Positions 46,414 to 56,504 of a DNA stretch of 64,000 nt are shown here, in pieces. The DNA lies in NCBI RefSeq assembly GCF_009834345.1, contig NZ_CP035042.1:1674001-1738000 (forward strand), written 5' to 3'. The translations under genes were made by a program, and so were the position numbers. The notes beneath the pieces are model-generated. The model was given only the letters and a program-made list of their open reading frames with translations, was not told the DNA's origin and made no database searches. Every line of letters starts with the position of its first letter. Positions within the stretch are counted from its first letter, which is position 1. The DNA comes from Billgrantia tianxiuensis. Lineage in GTDB: Bacteria; Pseudomonadota; Gammaproteobacteria; Pseudomonadales; Halomonadaceae.

Positions 46414-46620
46414 TTATAGCACCATCGGGTTCTTGTGAATGCCGGAGACGCCGGTCATGCCGGCCCATTGGTCCCCTCGGCCTTCACGCCAACCACTCAT
46501 CCAATATTCACGTATGTTGACATCCTGACTGGGACAGTCGTCGCGGGAGCGCCCGGAAATACCGGCCTTGTAGCCATGGAGATAGGCGCGTTGGAAGCGA
46601 TCACGTTTCTGTCTTTTCAT
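46414..46620 (-). CDS. rmf: Ribosome modulation factor
   Basis: 68 residues. Dimerises 70S ribosomes into inactive 100S particles in stationary phase. The start MKRQKRDRFQRAYLHGYKAG and the block WMSGWREGRGDQW match RMF closely. AGAGGTC is the ribosome-binding site. The segment 46621-46903 (283 bases) contains its promoter and that of rlmKL; I cannot assign hexamers with confidence. Confidence 0.96.
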   Translation of the reverse strand: MKRQKRDRFQRAYLHGYKAGISGRSRDDCPSQDVNIREYWMSGWREGRGDQWAGMTGVSGIHKNPMVL

Positions 46621-46903
46621 CGGATGACCTCTTGTAAAGGTACCAATTTGGGGCGCACGACATGCACGCCCCGGCGTTCCACCGTTCGTTCGCCTAGCCG
46701 TTATTCATTCCCTTAACGACGGCAGAGCGAGGTCATGCGGGGCCAGTCTGAACCCGCGAAGTGGACGCATGCGTCTTTACAGTAGCTACCATGACTACTC
46801 TTAGCCCATCATGGGGGCCATTGTCGACCTATGTTTCGTCATAAGACAGAGACAAAATTGTAACGAAAGGAATATACCCGGCCGAAGGGGGCGGGAACGT
46901 GAC

Positions 46904-49102
46904 ATGAGTGAGTCATCGCAACGCGAAACACGGGCCTTCCTGGCCACCTGCCCCAAGGGGCTGGAAGAGTTGCTGGCCGACGAACTGCGTACGCTGGGAG
47001 CCGACGTCGACAAGACGACGGTGGCCGGCGTCCATTTTCATGGCGCGCTGGAGGCGGCCTATCGTGCCTGCCTGTGGTCGCGGCTGGCCAATCGCATCGT
47101 GCTGTGCCTGCTACGGGAGGAGGGCGTCGAGCGCCCTGAGGAACTGCATCGTGCCGTCACTGACGTCGACTGGTCCCGCCACCTGCGCCCTGGCGCCTCC
47201 CTGGCGGTGGATTTCCACGGCCGCAGCGAGCAGATTCGTCATACCCGCTTCGGCGCCCAGACCGTCAAGGACGGCGTGGTCGATGCCCTGCTGGCGCAGG
47301 GGCGGCCGCGACCGGGTGTCGACCTGCAGCGTCCCGACCTCAGGCTCTATACCCACCTGCACCGCGGGCGGCTGACGCTGGGCGTGGACCTTTCCGGAGA
47401 CAGCCTGCATCGGCGCGGCTACCGGCGTGACGTGGGCCACGCCCCGCTCAAGGAGAACCTGGCGGCGGCGCTGTTGATCCGGGCCGGCTGGCCGCAGCGG
47501 TTGCGCGACGGCCAGGCCCTGGTCGATCCGCTGTGCGGTGCCGGCACGCTGCTGATCGAGGCGGCGCTGATGGCCGCCGACATGGCGCCCAACCTGAACC
47601 GGGTACGCTTCGGTTTTCATGGCTGGGCGCAGCACGATGAGGCTCTATGGGCCGAGCTCAAGCGTGAAGCCGAGGCACGCGCCAGTATCGGCCGCAAGCG
47701 CTGCCGCAACCGGCTGCATGGCTTCGACCAGAGCCCGCCGGCACTGGCCGCGGCCAAGTCCAACGCCATGCGTGCCGGAATTCCCGCTCTGATCGAGTTC
47801 TCCGGTGCCTCGCTCGGCCAGCTGACGCGCCCAGCCGAGCTGGGCGAGGAGACGCGGGGGCTGGTCATGACCAATCCGCCCTACGGCGAACGGCTGGGCG
47901 AGCTGCCCGAACTGGTCTCGCTCTACCGCGAGCTGGGCGAGGGCGTGCGGCGCGCCTTCCCTGGCTGGCGCCTGGCGGTATTCACCGCCAATCCGGACCT
48001 GGGCCATCGTATCGGACTGCGAGCCGACAAGCAGTACTCGCTGAAGAATGGCCCGCTGGAGGCCAAGCTGCTGCTGATGGACGTGCACGCCGGAAGCGGT
48101 GAAGGCGAGGCCAGCGCAGCGGCGACAGCGGCGCCACGCAGCGAAGGGGCGCAGATGTTCGCCAACCGTCTGGAGAAGAACCGCAAGCGACTCAGGAAAT
48201 GGCTCAAGCAGAGCGGCGAGACCTGCTACCGGCTCTATGACGCCGACATGCCGGAGTATGCGCTGGCGGTGGATGTCTACGACGGCCGGGTGCATGTTCA
48301 GGAGTACGCACCACCGCGCTCGGTGAATGCCGCCCAGGCGCAGAAGCGGCTGTTCGATGCGTTGCAGGTGATTCCCGAGGTGCTTGATGTCGACCCTGGC
48401 CAGGTGGTGATCAAGCGCCGCGAGAAACAGAGCGGCAGGGCGCAGTACCGCAAGCAGGCGAGTACCGGCGAGCGTTTCCAGGTGCGTGAAGGGCGCGCCA
48501 GGCTATGGGTCAATCTGCGCGACTACCTCGACACCGGACTGTTCCTCGACCACCGTCCGGTACGGCGCATGCTTGCCGGGATGGCGCCGGGCACGCGCTT
48601 CCTCAACCTGTTCTGCTACACCGCCGCCGCCACGGTGCAGGCGGCGCTTGGTAGCGAAGAGGCCGGTGGTGCCAGCGATAGCATCAGCGTCGATCTTTCC
48701 AACACCTACCTGGAGTGGGCGCGTGACAACTTCGCCCTGAATGGCCTCGACCCTGCCCACCATCGTGTGGTGCGCGACGACTGCCTGCGCTGGCTGGAAA
48801 CCGCCAGGGCCGAGTTCGACCTGATCTTCCTCGATCCGCCGACCTTCTCCAACTCCAAGAAGATGGAAGGCACCCTGGATGTCCAGCGCGACCATGTTCG
48901 CCTGGTCACGCTGGCCATGGCGCGCTTGGCAGCGGGCGGTACCCTGGTGTTCTCCAATAACCAGCGACGCTTCCAGCTCGACGAGGGGCTGGCCGAGCGC
49001 TTCGCGGTGGAGGACATTTCGGCGCGCACCTTCGATCCCGATTTCGAGCGCCGACACGACATCCACCACGTGTTCCTGATTCGTCACCGGGAGGCCTCAT
49101 GA
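46904..49102 (+). CDS. rlmL: Bifunctional 23S rRNA methyltransferase RlmKL
   Basis: Makes m2G2445 (RlmL half) and m7G2069 (RlmK half). 732 residues from ATG 46904 (MSESSQRETRAFLAT); the frame stays open upstream without a good start. THUMP domain about residues 45-155. RlmL SAM site DPLCGAGTLLIEAAL and NPPYGERLGE. RlmK half from about 400, with RFLNLFCYTAAATVQAA and DPPTFSNSKKM. The stop overlaps the next gene as ATGA. Confidence 0.95.
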   Translation: MSESSQRETRAFLATCPKGLEELLADELRTLGADVDKTTVAGVHFHGALEAAYRACLWSRLANRIVLCLLREEGVERPEELHRAVTDVDWSRHLRPGASLAVDFHGRSEQIRHTRFGAQTVKDGVVDALLAQGRPRPGVDLQRPDLRLYTHLHRGRLTLGVDLSGDSLHRRGYRRDVGHAPLKENLAAALLIRAGWPQRLRDGQALVDPLCGAGTLLIEAALMAADMAPNLNRVRFGFHGWAQHDEALWAELKREAEARASIGRKRCRNRLHGFDQSPPALAAAKSNAMRAGIPALIEFSGASLGQLTRPAELGEETRGLVMTNPPYGERLGELPELVSLYRELGEGVRRAFPGWRLAVFTANPDLGHRIGLRADKQYSLKNGPLEAKLLLMDVHAGSGEGEASAAATAAPRSEGAQMFANRLEKNRKRLRKWLKQSGETCYRLYDADMPEYALAVDVYDGRVHVQEYAPPRSVNAAQAQKRLFDALQVIPEVLDVDPGQVVIKRREKQSGRAQYRKQASTGERFQVREGRARLWVNLRDYLDTGLFLDHRPVRRMLAGMAPGTRFLNLFCYTAAATVQAALGSEEAGGASDSISVDLSNTYLEWARDNFALNGLDPAHHRVVRDDCLRWLETARAEFDLIFLDPPTFSNSKKMEGTLDVQRDHVRLVTLAMARLAAGGTLVFSNNQRRFQLDEGLAERFAVEDISARTFDPDFERRHDIHHVFLIRHREAS

Positions 49103-49452
49103 CGCAGCTGACGCTCTATACCACCCTGGGTTGCCATCTTTGCGAACGGCTCGAGGTCATGCTTGACCTGCTGCATGACGGCGAGTATTTCCTGAAGAAA
49201 GTCGAGATCAGCGAAGACGAAGCGTTGATGGCGCGTTACGGAGTACGCATCCCGGTGCTGGTGGATGCGGCGGGCGATGAGCTCGACATGGGCTTCGAGC
49301 CGCAGCGGCTGGCGGACTGGCTGAGTGAGCGCGGGGCGCTGGACGTGGGGGCCTGGAGGCGACTGGAAGCGGGCGAGGCCGGCCCGCGAGCAGGAGGAGA
49401 GGAGAAGGCAACGCCTGGGCCGAAGTCCTCGGGGCGGCGCTACCTGGCATGA
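49099..49452 (+). CDS. Glutaredoxin-like protein (DUF836 family)
   Basis: 117 residues. Thioredoxin fold with redox motif CHLC in LYTTLGCHLCERLEVML (residues about 6-22) and the cis-Pro block YGVRIPVLVDAAG. The last 40 residues are a low-complexity Gly/Glu-rich tail. It overlaps rlmKL by 4 bases, so it is translationally coupled. Role unknown; reduction of small disulfides is likely. Confidence 0.85.
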   Translation: MTQLTLYTTLGCHLCERLEVMLDLLHDGEYFLKKVEISEDEALMARYGVRIPVLVDAAGDELDMGFEPQRLADWLSERGALDVGAWRRLEAGEAGPRAGGEEKATPGPKSSGRRYLA

Positions 49453-49559
49453 CAGGGTGAGCGTGCGTTGACCTTGGGGGACCACGGGCCGATGGTGCAT
49501 CTCTTCCTCGTGAGTAACAATCAAGAAGCGTGGGGGCAGTAGCGCGGGGGGGAATGACA

Positions 49560-52553
49560 ATGCGGGGACGGCAACCCAGGCGGGTGCACGTCGCACTGGG
49601 CTGGCTCCTGTTGGCGCTGGCCGGTCCGGTATGGGGCGCCGGAGAGCCCGACGGCATTCTGCTGACCGAGGAAGAGCGTCGCTATCTGGATGAGAACCAG
49701 CCGATCGTCTTCGTCAGCCAGACCCGCTACCCGCCCTTCGAATTCATCGACGCCAATCATGAGCGTCGCGGCATCATGGTGGAGCTGGCCCAGTGGGTCG
49801 CCACAGAAGCCGGTTTCCACGCGCTGTTCACCGATGCCGTCTTCCAGCAGGCCCAGAACATGGTGCTGAGTGGAGAGGCGCATGTCCTGACGAGCTTCTT
49901 CTATAGCGAGGTCCGGGATCAGGCGTTCGACTTCACCCAGGCGACATTCGAGGTGCCGGCCGCCATCTTCGTTGCCGCCGAGCGCCCTGATATCGCCCTG
50001 GTAGCGGATCTCGAGGGCAAGCGGATCGCCACGCAGCGAGGCGATTATGCCAAGGAGTATCTGGCTGGGCTGGGGCTCGAATTCGACCTGATCGTCACCG
50101 ACGATTTCGCCGATGCCGCACTGGCCGTGATCGAGGGCAGCGCCGACGCCATGGTCGGCGACGAGCAGATCGTGCTCTATTACCTCTACAGCAGTGGGCT
50201 GCACGAACTCATGAAACGGGTGGGCGAGCCGCTCTACGTCGGGCTCAACGCCATGGCGGTGGCGGAGGGAAACGCGCTGCTTCAATCGATCCTGAGCAAG
50301 GGAATCGAGCATGCCCGGCGCAGCGGAACGTTGGATCGCTTGCACGAAAAGTGGGTAGGAGCGCATCTGCCTGGAGTCGGGTTCGCTTGGCGCGACTACT
50401 GGTCCTATGCCGCTGGGCTGCTGGCGCTGCTGGGCCTGGTGGTGGCGTGGAACGTCAGGCTGCGCCAGGTCGTGCGGCGCAAGACAGCGGAGATCGAACT
50501 GGCCGCCAGCGTATTCCGGCATGCCCGCGAGGGGATCATCATCACCGATGCCCAGGGCGACATACTCGAAGTCAACGATGCCTTCGTGCGAATTACGGGC
50601 TATGACCGCGAAGAGGCCATCGGCAAGAATCCTCGCTTCCTCCAGTCGGGCCGTCAGAACGATACCTTCTACCAGAATCTCTGGCACGAGCTGCTCGAAA
50701 AGGGGGCCTGGGAGGGCGAGCTATGGAATCGGCGCAAGAACGGTGAGGTCTACCCGGAGTTGCTCACCATCTCCAAGGTTTGTAACAAGCAGGGGCGGGT
50801 CTCACACTTCGTCTCGGTCTTTAGCGACATCAGCAGGCAGAAGGAGTACGAGCAGCAACTGCAGAACATGGCCTTCTACGACGGCCTGACGGGGCTGCCG
50901 AACCGGATCCTGCTGGCCGACAGGTTGCGCCAGGCCATGCTGGCGGCGAGGCGCAAGGAGTGCCGGGTGTCACTGGCCTACATCGACCTGGATGGTTTCA
51001 AGGAGATCAACGATCGGTATGGCCATGAGATGGGAGACAGGGTCCTCGTGACCGTTGCCGAACGCTTGACTTCAGCCCTGCGTGAAGCCGATACGGTGGC
51101 CCGCCTGGGGGGCGACGAGTTCCTCATCGTGCTGCCCGAACAGTACGACGTAACGAGCGTGAGCGACCTGATCGCCCGCTTGCTGCAACGTATCGCGGAG
51201 CCGATCGATATGGATGGCACGCACCTCCACGTATCGGGCAGCATCGGCGTGGTTCACTTCACCCCCGATGATGAGATTGAGCCCGAGCAGCTCATCCGCC
51301 AGGCGGATCAGGCCATGTACCAGGCCAAGCAGGCGGGCAAGAATCGCTTTTACGTGTTCGATGCCGAACACGACCGCGCGGTGCGTGGCCACCACGAAAG
51401 CCTCGAGCGCATTCGCGACGCCCTGGCCAACGATGAGTTCGTGCTGTACTACCAGCCCAAGGTCAACATGGCCACGGGCGAGGTCGTCGGCGTCGAGGCG
51501 CTCATCCGGTGGCAGCATCCGGAGCGAGGGCTGCTGGCACCAGCGGCTTTTCTCCCGGTCATCCAGCAGCACCCGTTGGCGATCGAACTCGGCGAATGGG
51601 TGTTGGCCAAGGCGCTGGATCAGTTCACGGCCTGGGCCAGCGCCGGTATTCACTTGCCGGTCAGCGTCAATATCGATGCCATTCACTTCCAGCAGGCCGA
51701 CTTCGTCGAGCGTCTGAGAGCCGAGATCGCCCGCCACCCCGATGTGGTGTCCGGTGACCTGATGCTGGAGGTGCTCGAGACGAACGCATTGGAAGACGTG
51801 GCCCATGTTGCCAGCGTGATGAAGGCATGCCGCGCCCTGGGCGTCGACTTTGCTCTCGACGACTTCGGCACTGGTTATTCGTCGCTGGCCTACCTGCGTC
51901 ACTTGCCTGCCAGCATGTTGAAGATCGACCGCAGCTTCGTTCGCGACATGCTCGACGATCCGGAGGATCTGACGATTCTGGAGGGCGTGCGGGGGCTCGC
52001 CGCCGCGTTCCGGCGAGACATCATTGCCGAGGGTGTGGAGACCGTGCTGCATGGCCGCATGTTGCTGGCAATGGGCTACCAACTGGGCCAAGGCTATGCC
52101 ATCGCCCGTCCCATGCCGGCGAAATCGATACCGGATTGGCTAGAATCATGGCGCCCCGACCCTGCCTGGCGTCAGCGCAAACCTGCTCGTCCAGAGGAGC
52201 TGCAGGCCATTTATGCCATGGTCGATCACCGTGCCTGTGCCGCTAGCCTGTTGCGCTACCTTCAAGGCGAGCGTAGCGAGCCGCCAGCACAGGGCCATCG
52301 CGAGAATCGCCTGGACCAGTGGCTGGCCGCCCTCGACGTGGCGCCGGCCAAGGGCAGCAGGCGTATGGCGCGGATTACCTCTCTGTATGCTGCCTATGAT
52401 CGGCTGGTCCAGGAGGCCCTGGAGCTCAAGGCACACGAGGACAGTGCGCAGATGGAGCAGCATGCGCGGCAAGTGGCGTTCGTCAGTGAAGAGCTGCAGG
52501 CGCTGCTGCAATCCTGGATCGACGAAACCGAAGCGGCCCGCCAGGAGCTATAG
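49560..52553 (+). CDS. Periplasmic-sensor PAS-GGDEF-EAL protein (cyclic-di-GMP turnover)
   Basis: About 997 residues from ATG 49560, 7 bases after a G7 run; ATG 49554 lies too close to it. Signal peptide, then a periplasmic SBP_bac_3 solute-binding domain (about 35-265) and a membrane helix (about 280-298). PAS follows (about 318-430). GGDEF is intact (RLGGDEFLIVLP, about 514). EAL is intact (VEALIRWQHP about 644, DDFGTGYSSL, IIAEGVET). Both making and breaking c-di-GMP are therefore possible. The last 120 residues form helices that resemble a CZB zinc-sensor domain, but only the first His is obvious. The ligand may be an amino acid. Confidence 0.92.
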   Translation: MRGRQPRRVHVALGWLLLALAGPVWGAGEPDGILLTEEERRYLDENQPIVFVSQTRYPPFEFIDANHERRGIMVELAQWVATEAGFHALFTDAVFQQAQNMVLSGEAHVLTSFFYSEVRDQAFDFTQATFEVPAAIFVAAERPDIALVADLEGKRIATQRGDYAKEYLAGLGLEFDLIVTDDFADAALAVIEGSADAMVGDEQIVLYYLYSSGLHELMKRVGEPLYVGLNAMAVAEGNALLQSILSKGIEHARRSGTLDRLHEKWVGAHLPGVGFAWRDYWSYAAGLLALLGLVVAWNVRLRQVVRRKTAEIELAASVFRHAREGIIITDAQGDILEVNDAFVRITGYDREEAIGKNPRFLQSGRQNDTFYQNLWHELLEKGAWEGELWNRRKNGEVYPELLTISKVCNKQGRVSHFVSVFSDISRQKEYEQQLQNMAFYDGLTGLPNRILLADRLRQAMLAARRKECRVSLAYIDLDGFKEINDRYGHEMGDRVLVTVAERLTSALREADTVARLGGDEFLIVLPEQYDVTSVSDLIARLLQRIAEPIDMDGTHLHVSGSIGVVHFTPDDEIEPEQLIRQADQAMYQAKQAGKNRFYVFDAEHDRAVRGHHESLERIRDALANDEFVLYYQPKVNMATGEVVGVEALIRWQHPERGLLAPAAFLPVIQQHPLAIELGEWVLAKALDQFTAWASAGIHLPVSVNIDAIHFQQADFVERLRAEIARHPDVVSGDLMLEVLETNALEDVAHVASVMKACRALGVDFALDDFGTGYSSLAYLRHLPASMLKIDRSFVRDMLDDPEDLTILEGVRGLAAAFRRDIIAEGVETVLHGRMLLAMGYQLGQGYAIARPMPAKSIPDWLESWRPDPAWRQRKPARPEELQAIYAMVDHRACAASLLRYLQGERSEPPAQGHRENRLDQWLAALDVAPAKGSRRMARITSLYAAYDRLVQEALELKAHEDSAQMEQHARQVAFVSEELQALLQSWIDETEAARQEL

Positions 52554-52829
52554 CGAATCCAGCAGCGAAAGCTGCCGCACCGCCGCCTGTCCCTCGGCGC
52601 TCTCGGCTTCCACTTCGAGTACCTTGCGCAGGCCGCGGGACGACTGGATGGTGGTCTCGTCGGCCAGCCACATCATGGCCTGGTCGTGATCGTCGGCCAG
52701 CATGTGCTTCAAGCCACCGAACTGGGTGCCGATCTGGCCCCAGGCGCGGCTGAAGATCCAGTCGCCGAACATGTCCTGGTGGATATGCACCAGCACGTAA
52801 TCATGGTCACTTTCCCAGCGGACGATCAC
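52548..52829 (-). CDS. Small WGR-like domain protein
   Basis: 93 residues from GTG 52829, 5 bases after GGGAG; a GTG four codons upstream is possible. The centre HIHQDMFGDWIFSRAWGQIG followed by TQFGG matches the WGR pattern (D-x-F-G-x-W ... R-x-W-G-x-I-G). That domain in larger proteins binds nucleic acid or partners; here it stands alone. The gene overlaps the end of the GGDEF-EAL gene (opposite strand) by 6 bases. Function unknown. Confidence 0.7.
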   Translation of the reverse strand: MIVRWESDHDYVLVHIHQDMFGDWIFSRAWGQIGTQFGGLKHMLADDHDQAMMWLADETTIQSSRGLRKVLEVEAESAEGQAAVRQLSLLDSL

Positions 52830-52964
52830 GAAGACTCCCACATGCGTCTGGACGCCGCCCTGGGCGGCACGAAGGATCGGTCGCGGTATTGTAAGGTATC
52901 ATCCTGGCGGCACAAGCCATTGCCATGAATAGCGAGAAGAACAGCGAGCAGGGAGGGGGCGAAC

Positions 52965-54107
52965 GTGAGACTGCTGGTCGATGCCAACGTACCCGGTGCC
53001 GAGGCCTGTTTCGGTCCACTGGGTGAATTGGTCAGAATGCCGGGGCGTGAGATTGCCCCTGCCGACCTGCGCGACGTCGACGCGCTGGTGATCCGCTCGA
53101 TCACCCGGGTCGATGAAGCGCTGCTGGCCGAGGCGTCGCGGCTGCGCTTCGTGGGCACCTGCACCATCGGTACCGATCACGTCGACACCCGAGCCCTGGC
53201 CGAGCGCGGCATTGCCTTCGCCAGTGCGCCGGGCTGCAACGCCGAGGCAGTGGTCGACTACGTACTGGGCAGCCTGCTGACCCTGGCCGAGCGCCAGGGC
53301 TGGCGACTCGCCGAGCGCCGCGTGGGGATCGTCGGCGTGGGCAACGTGGGCGGGCGGCTGCTGGCGCGACTCTCCGTCATGGGCATCGCTTGCCTGGCTT
53401 GCGACCCGCCCAGGGCGGAAGTGGAGGGGCGCGAAGGTTTCGAGAAACTGGAGACGCTTATCGGCGAGTGCGACGTGCTCTGCCTGCATACCCCTCTGGT
53501 ACGTGATGGCCCGCACGCCACCCATCATCTGCTCGATGCCCAGCGCCTTGCCGAGCTGTCCCCCGGCACACTGCTGCTCAATGCCGGCCGCGGCGACTGC
53601 ATCGATGGCCAGGCGCTGCGGCAACGCCTGGCGGGGCAGGGCGATATCAGTGCGGTACTCGACGTATGGGAGGGGGAGCCCGGCATCGATCCGGCCCTGC
53701 GCGACCTGGCGCAGATCGCTACGCCGCACATTGCCGGCCATAGCCTCGACGGCAAGCTGCGTGGCACGCACCAGATCTATGCTGCACTGTGCCGGCACCT
53801 GGGGCTGCCGGCCCGGCTTGGCCTGGATGAACTGTTACCAGCGCCGCCCGTCACGAGAATCGCGCTCGATGGTGGACTCGAGGCCGAAGAAGCCCTCAGG
53901 CTCTGCCTGCGCACGGTGTACGATGTGCGCCGCGATCATGACAGTCTGCGGCGCGAGAGTTACCGGCTCGGCATGGCCAGGGGTTTCGATGCCTGCCGCG
54001 CGAACTACCCGCTGCGCCGGGAACTCTCGACCCTCTCTCTCGAACTGGGTCCGAAAGCCCAGGCGTTGGCACCGTGGCTGCAGGGGGCGGGCCTGAACGT
54101 GGCCTGA
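52965..54107 (+). CDS. pdxB: Erythronate-4-phosphate dehydrogenase
   Basis: Second step of the DXP-dependent pyridoxal phosphate pathway. 380 residues from GTG 52965 (GGGAGGGGGCGAAC upstream). D-2-hydroxyacid dehydrogenase fold: VGTCTIGTDHVDTRALAERG, nucleotide loop GIVGVGNVGGRLLARL, then LLLNAGRGDCIDGQAL and the catalytic His in ATPHIAGHSLDGK. The C-terminal PdxB dimerisation domain follows (about 290-380). Confidence 0.95.
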   Translation: MRLLVDANVPGAEACFGPLGELVRMPGREIAPADLRDVDALVIRSITRVDEALLAEASRLRFVGTCTIGTDHVDTRALAERGIAFASAPGCNAEAVVDYVLGSLLTLAERQGWRLAERRVGIVGVGNVGGRLLARLSVMGIACLACDPPRAEVEGREGFEKLETLIGECDVLCLHTPLVRDGPHATHHLLDAQRLAELSPGTLLLNAGRGDCIDGQALRQRLAGQGDISAVLDVWEGEPGIDPALRDLAQIATPHIAGHSLDGKLRGTHQIYAALCRHLGLPARLGLDELLPAPPVTRIALDGGLEAEEALRLCLRTVYDVRRDHDSLRRESYRLGMARGFDACRANYPLRRELSTLSLELGPKAQALAPWLQGAGLNVA

Positions 54108-54133
54108 CGGCTTCGTCCGCAAGTCCGGTAACG

Positions 54134-54163
54134 CGAAGAGCCCGCCATGTGGCGGGCTCTTCG
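54134..54163. terminator. Bidirectional terminator pdxB/htpX
   Basis: Perfect 13-bp stem CGAAGAGCCCGCC (54134-54146) with GGCGGGCTCTTCG (54151-54163), loop ATGT. It lies between convergent pdxB and htpX. There is no long T run on either side. Confidence 0.75.
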
Positions 54164-54180
54164 GTTGCAAGGGTGTTCTC

Positions 54181-55080
54181 TCAGCGGTAAGCCGCTTCCT
54201 TGAGTGCCCGGATACGATCGTCCAGCGGCGGGTGGCTGGCGAACAGGCGCTCCATGATCTTGCGGGTCTGGCCGGCGTTGATGCCGAAGGCGGTCAGGGT
54301 CTCCGGCATCTGGTTGGGCATGTCGCTCTCGGCCTTGAGCCGGGCCAGGGCGTTGATCATGGGGCCGGTGCCGGCGAGCTGGGCTCCCGCTGCGTCGGCG
54401 CGGTACTCGCGGAAGCGCGAGAACCAGGCGACGATGGCCGAGGCGATCAGGCCGAACACGATCTCGGCGACGATCACTACCGCGAAGTAGCCCATGAAGC
54501 CCAGGCCCGCGCCGTCGCTGCGCGAACGCAGGAAGTTGTCCACCAGGTGAGCCACGGCGCGGGCGAAGAACATCACGAAGGTGTTCACCACACCCTGGAT
54601 CAACGCCAGTGTGACCATGTCGCCGTTGGCTACGTGGCCGATCTCGTGGGCCAGTACCGCGCGCACCTCTTCCGGGCGCATGCGATTGAGCAGGCCGGCG
54701 GAAACCGCCACCAGGGCATCGTTCTTGTTCCAGCCGGTGGCGAAGGCATTTGACTGCTGCGCCGGGAAGATGCCGACCTCGGGCATCTCGATCCCCGCCT
54801 GCTGGGAGAGTTCGGCCACGGTGTCGAGCAGCCACTTCTCGGTGGAGTTGCTCGGCTGGGTGATGACCACCGTGCCGGTGCCGCGCTTGGCCATCCACTT
54901 GGACATGAACAGTGAGATCATCGAACCGGCCATGCCGACGATGAAGCAGAAGATCAGCAAGGCGTTGAAGTTCATGCCCTGTTCGGTCAGGTAGCCCTCC
55001 ACGCCGAGCAGGCGCAGCGTGATGCTGGCAACGACGATCACCGCCAGGTTGGTGCCCAGGAAGAGCAGAATTCTCATCAT
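54181..55080 (-). CDS. htpX: Membrane protease HtpX
   Basis: Zinc metalloprotease for inner-membrane quality control. 299 residues from the ATG at 55080 ([14 protein letters not shown], as in E. coli). The zinc site is [11 protein letters not shown] with the distal Glu in [11 protein letters not shown]. Four hydrophobic segments: two N-terminal and two after the HExxH. The end [11 protein letters not shown] is conserved. In many bacteria it is induced by envelope stress; no operator is visible here. Confidence 0.95.
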   Translation of the reverse strand: MMRILLFLGTNLAVIVVASITLRLLGVEGYLTEQGMNFNALLIFCFIVGMAGSMISLFMSKWMAKRGTGTVVITQPSNSTEKWLLDTVAELSQQAGIEMPEVGIFPAQQSNAFATGWNKNDALVAVSAGLLNRMRPEEVRAVLAHEIGHVANGDMVTLALIQGVVNTFVMFFARAVAHLVDNFLRSRSDGAGLGFMGYFAVVIVAEIVFGLIASAIVAWFSRFREYRADAAGAQLAGTGPMINALARLKAESDMPNQMPETLTAFGINAGQTRKIMERLFASHPPLDDRIRALKEAAYR

Positions 55081-55207
55081 CGTCAGGAGTCTCCGGTCGT
55101 AAAGGGGCGGGCCGCCATTGCGACCCTGAAAAATCTGCTGAATTAGATACGGCTCTTGAACGGAGGTTTCAAGTCCGGGCCGAAAAAAAACGGGGGTTCT
55201 CCGGCGC

Positions 55208-56439
55208 TTACTGGCGATAGCGCGACAAGAAGCGAGCGAAGCGATCCAGCGCGTCACCGAGCTGGTCGGCCCAGGGCAGGGTGACGATGCGCACGTGGTC
55301 CGGCTCCGGCCAGTTGAAGGCGGTCCCCTGAACCAGCAGAATCTTCTCCTGCAGCAGCAAGTCGAGCACCAGTCTCTGGTCGTCCTGTATGGGATAGACC
55401 TTGGGGTCGAGCCGCGGGAAGGCATACAACGCCCCCTTGGCCTTGGTACAGCTCACGCCGGGAATGGCGTTGAGTTTCTCGTAGGTGATGTCGCGCTGGG
55501 CCAGCAGGCGGCCGCCGGGTAGGATCAGGTCGTTGATCGACTGGTAGCCGCCCAGTGCCGTCTGGATGGCGTGCTGGGCCGGCACGTTGGCGCACAGGCG
55601 CATCGAGGCGAGCATGTTGAGGCCCTGGATATAGTCCCTGGCGCGCTGCATCGCCACGCTGCCCGAGAGGATCATCCAGCCGGAGCGGAAGCCGGCACAG
55701 CGGTAGCTCTTGGACAGTCCGTTCAGGGTCACCACCAGTTGGTCCTCATCGGCCAGCGCGCCGGTGGAGACGTGTTCGGTGCCGTCATAGAGGATCTTGT
55801 CGTAGATCTCGTCGGAGAACACCACCAGGTCATGCTCGCGGGCGATGGCCAGCAGCTCGCGCACCACTTCGGGAGGATAGACCGCGCCGGTGGGGTTGTT
55901 GGGGTTGATGATCACGATGGCGCGGGTGTGTCCGGTCACCTTGGCACGCACGTCGGCGATGTCGGGCGCCCAGTCGGCCTGCTCGTCACAGCGGTAGTGC
56001 ACGGCGTGGCCGCCGGCGAGGTTGGCGGCGGCGGTCCACAGCGGGTAGTCGGGGGCAGGGATCAATACCTCGTCGCCGTCATTGAGCAGCGCCTGCAGGG
56101 CCATCACGATCAGCTCGGACACCCCGTTGCCGATGAAGATGTCCTCGATGCCGACGCCGGGAATCTCCTTGCGCTGGCACTCCTGCATGATCGCCTTGCG
56201 CGCCGAGTAGAGTCCCTTGGAATCGCAGTAGCCCTGGGCGGTGGGCAGGTTGCGCATCACGTCCTGGAGGATCTCCTCCGGGGCTTCGAAGCCGAATGGG
56301 CAGGATTGCCGATGTTGAGCTTGAGGATGCGCTGGCCTTCGTCTTCCAGCCGCTTGGCGTGCTCGAGCACGGGACCGCGGATGTCGTAGCAGACGTTGTC
56401 GAGCTTGTGCGATTTCCTGAACAGGGTGGGCGTGTCCAT
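55208..56439 (-). CDS. alaA: AlaA-type pyridoxal-phosphate aminotransferase, frameshifted
   Basis: Glutamate-pyruvate aminotransferase, aspartate aminotransferase fold type I. The start part reads [20 protein letters not shown] then [16 protein letters not shown], typical of AlaA. The frame breaks at LNIGNPA. An added C opposite GGG 56298-56300 continues [21 protein letters not shown] lysine in [18 protein letters not shown]. The restored protein has about 410 residues. Probably a sequencing error. It lies 65 bases after the YlqF gene stop on the same strand. Confidence 0.92.
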
Positions 56440-56504
56440 TGAGGTGTCCGAGATTGCTGTGGTGTCCGGTGGTTCCGGTCAGCCAGGCTGCCGGAACTCA
56501 GTGA

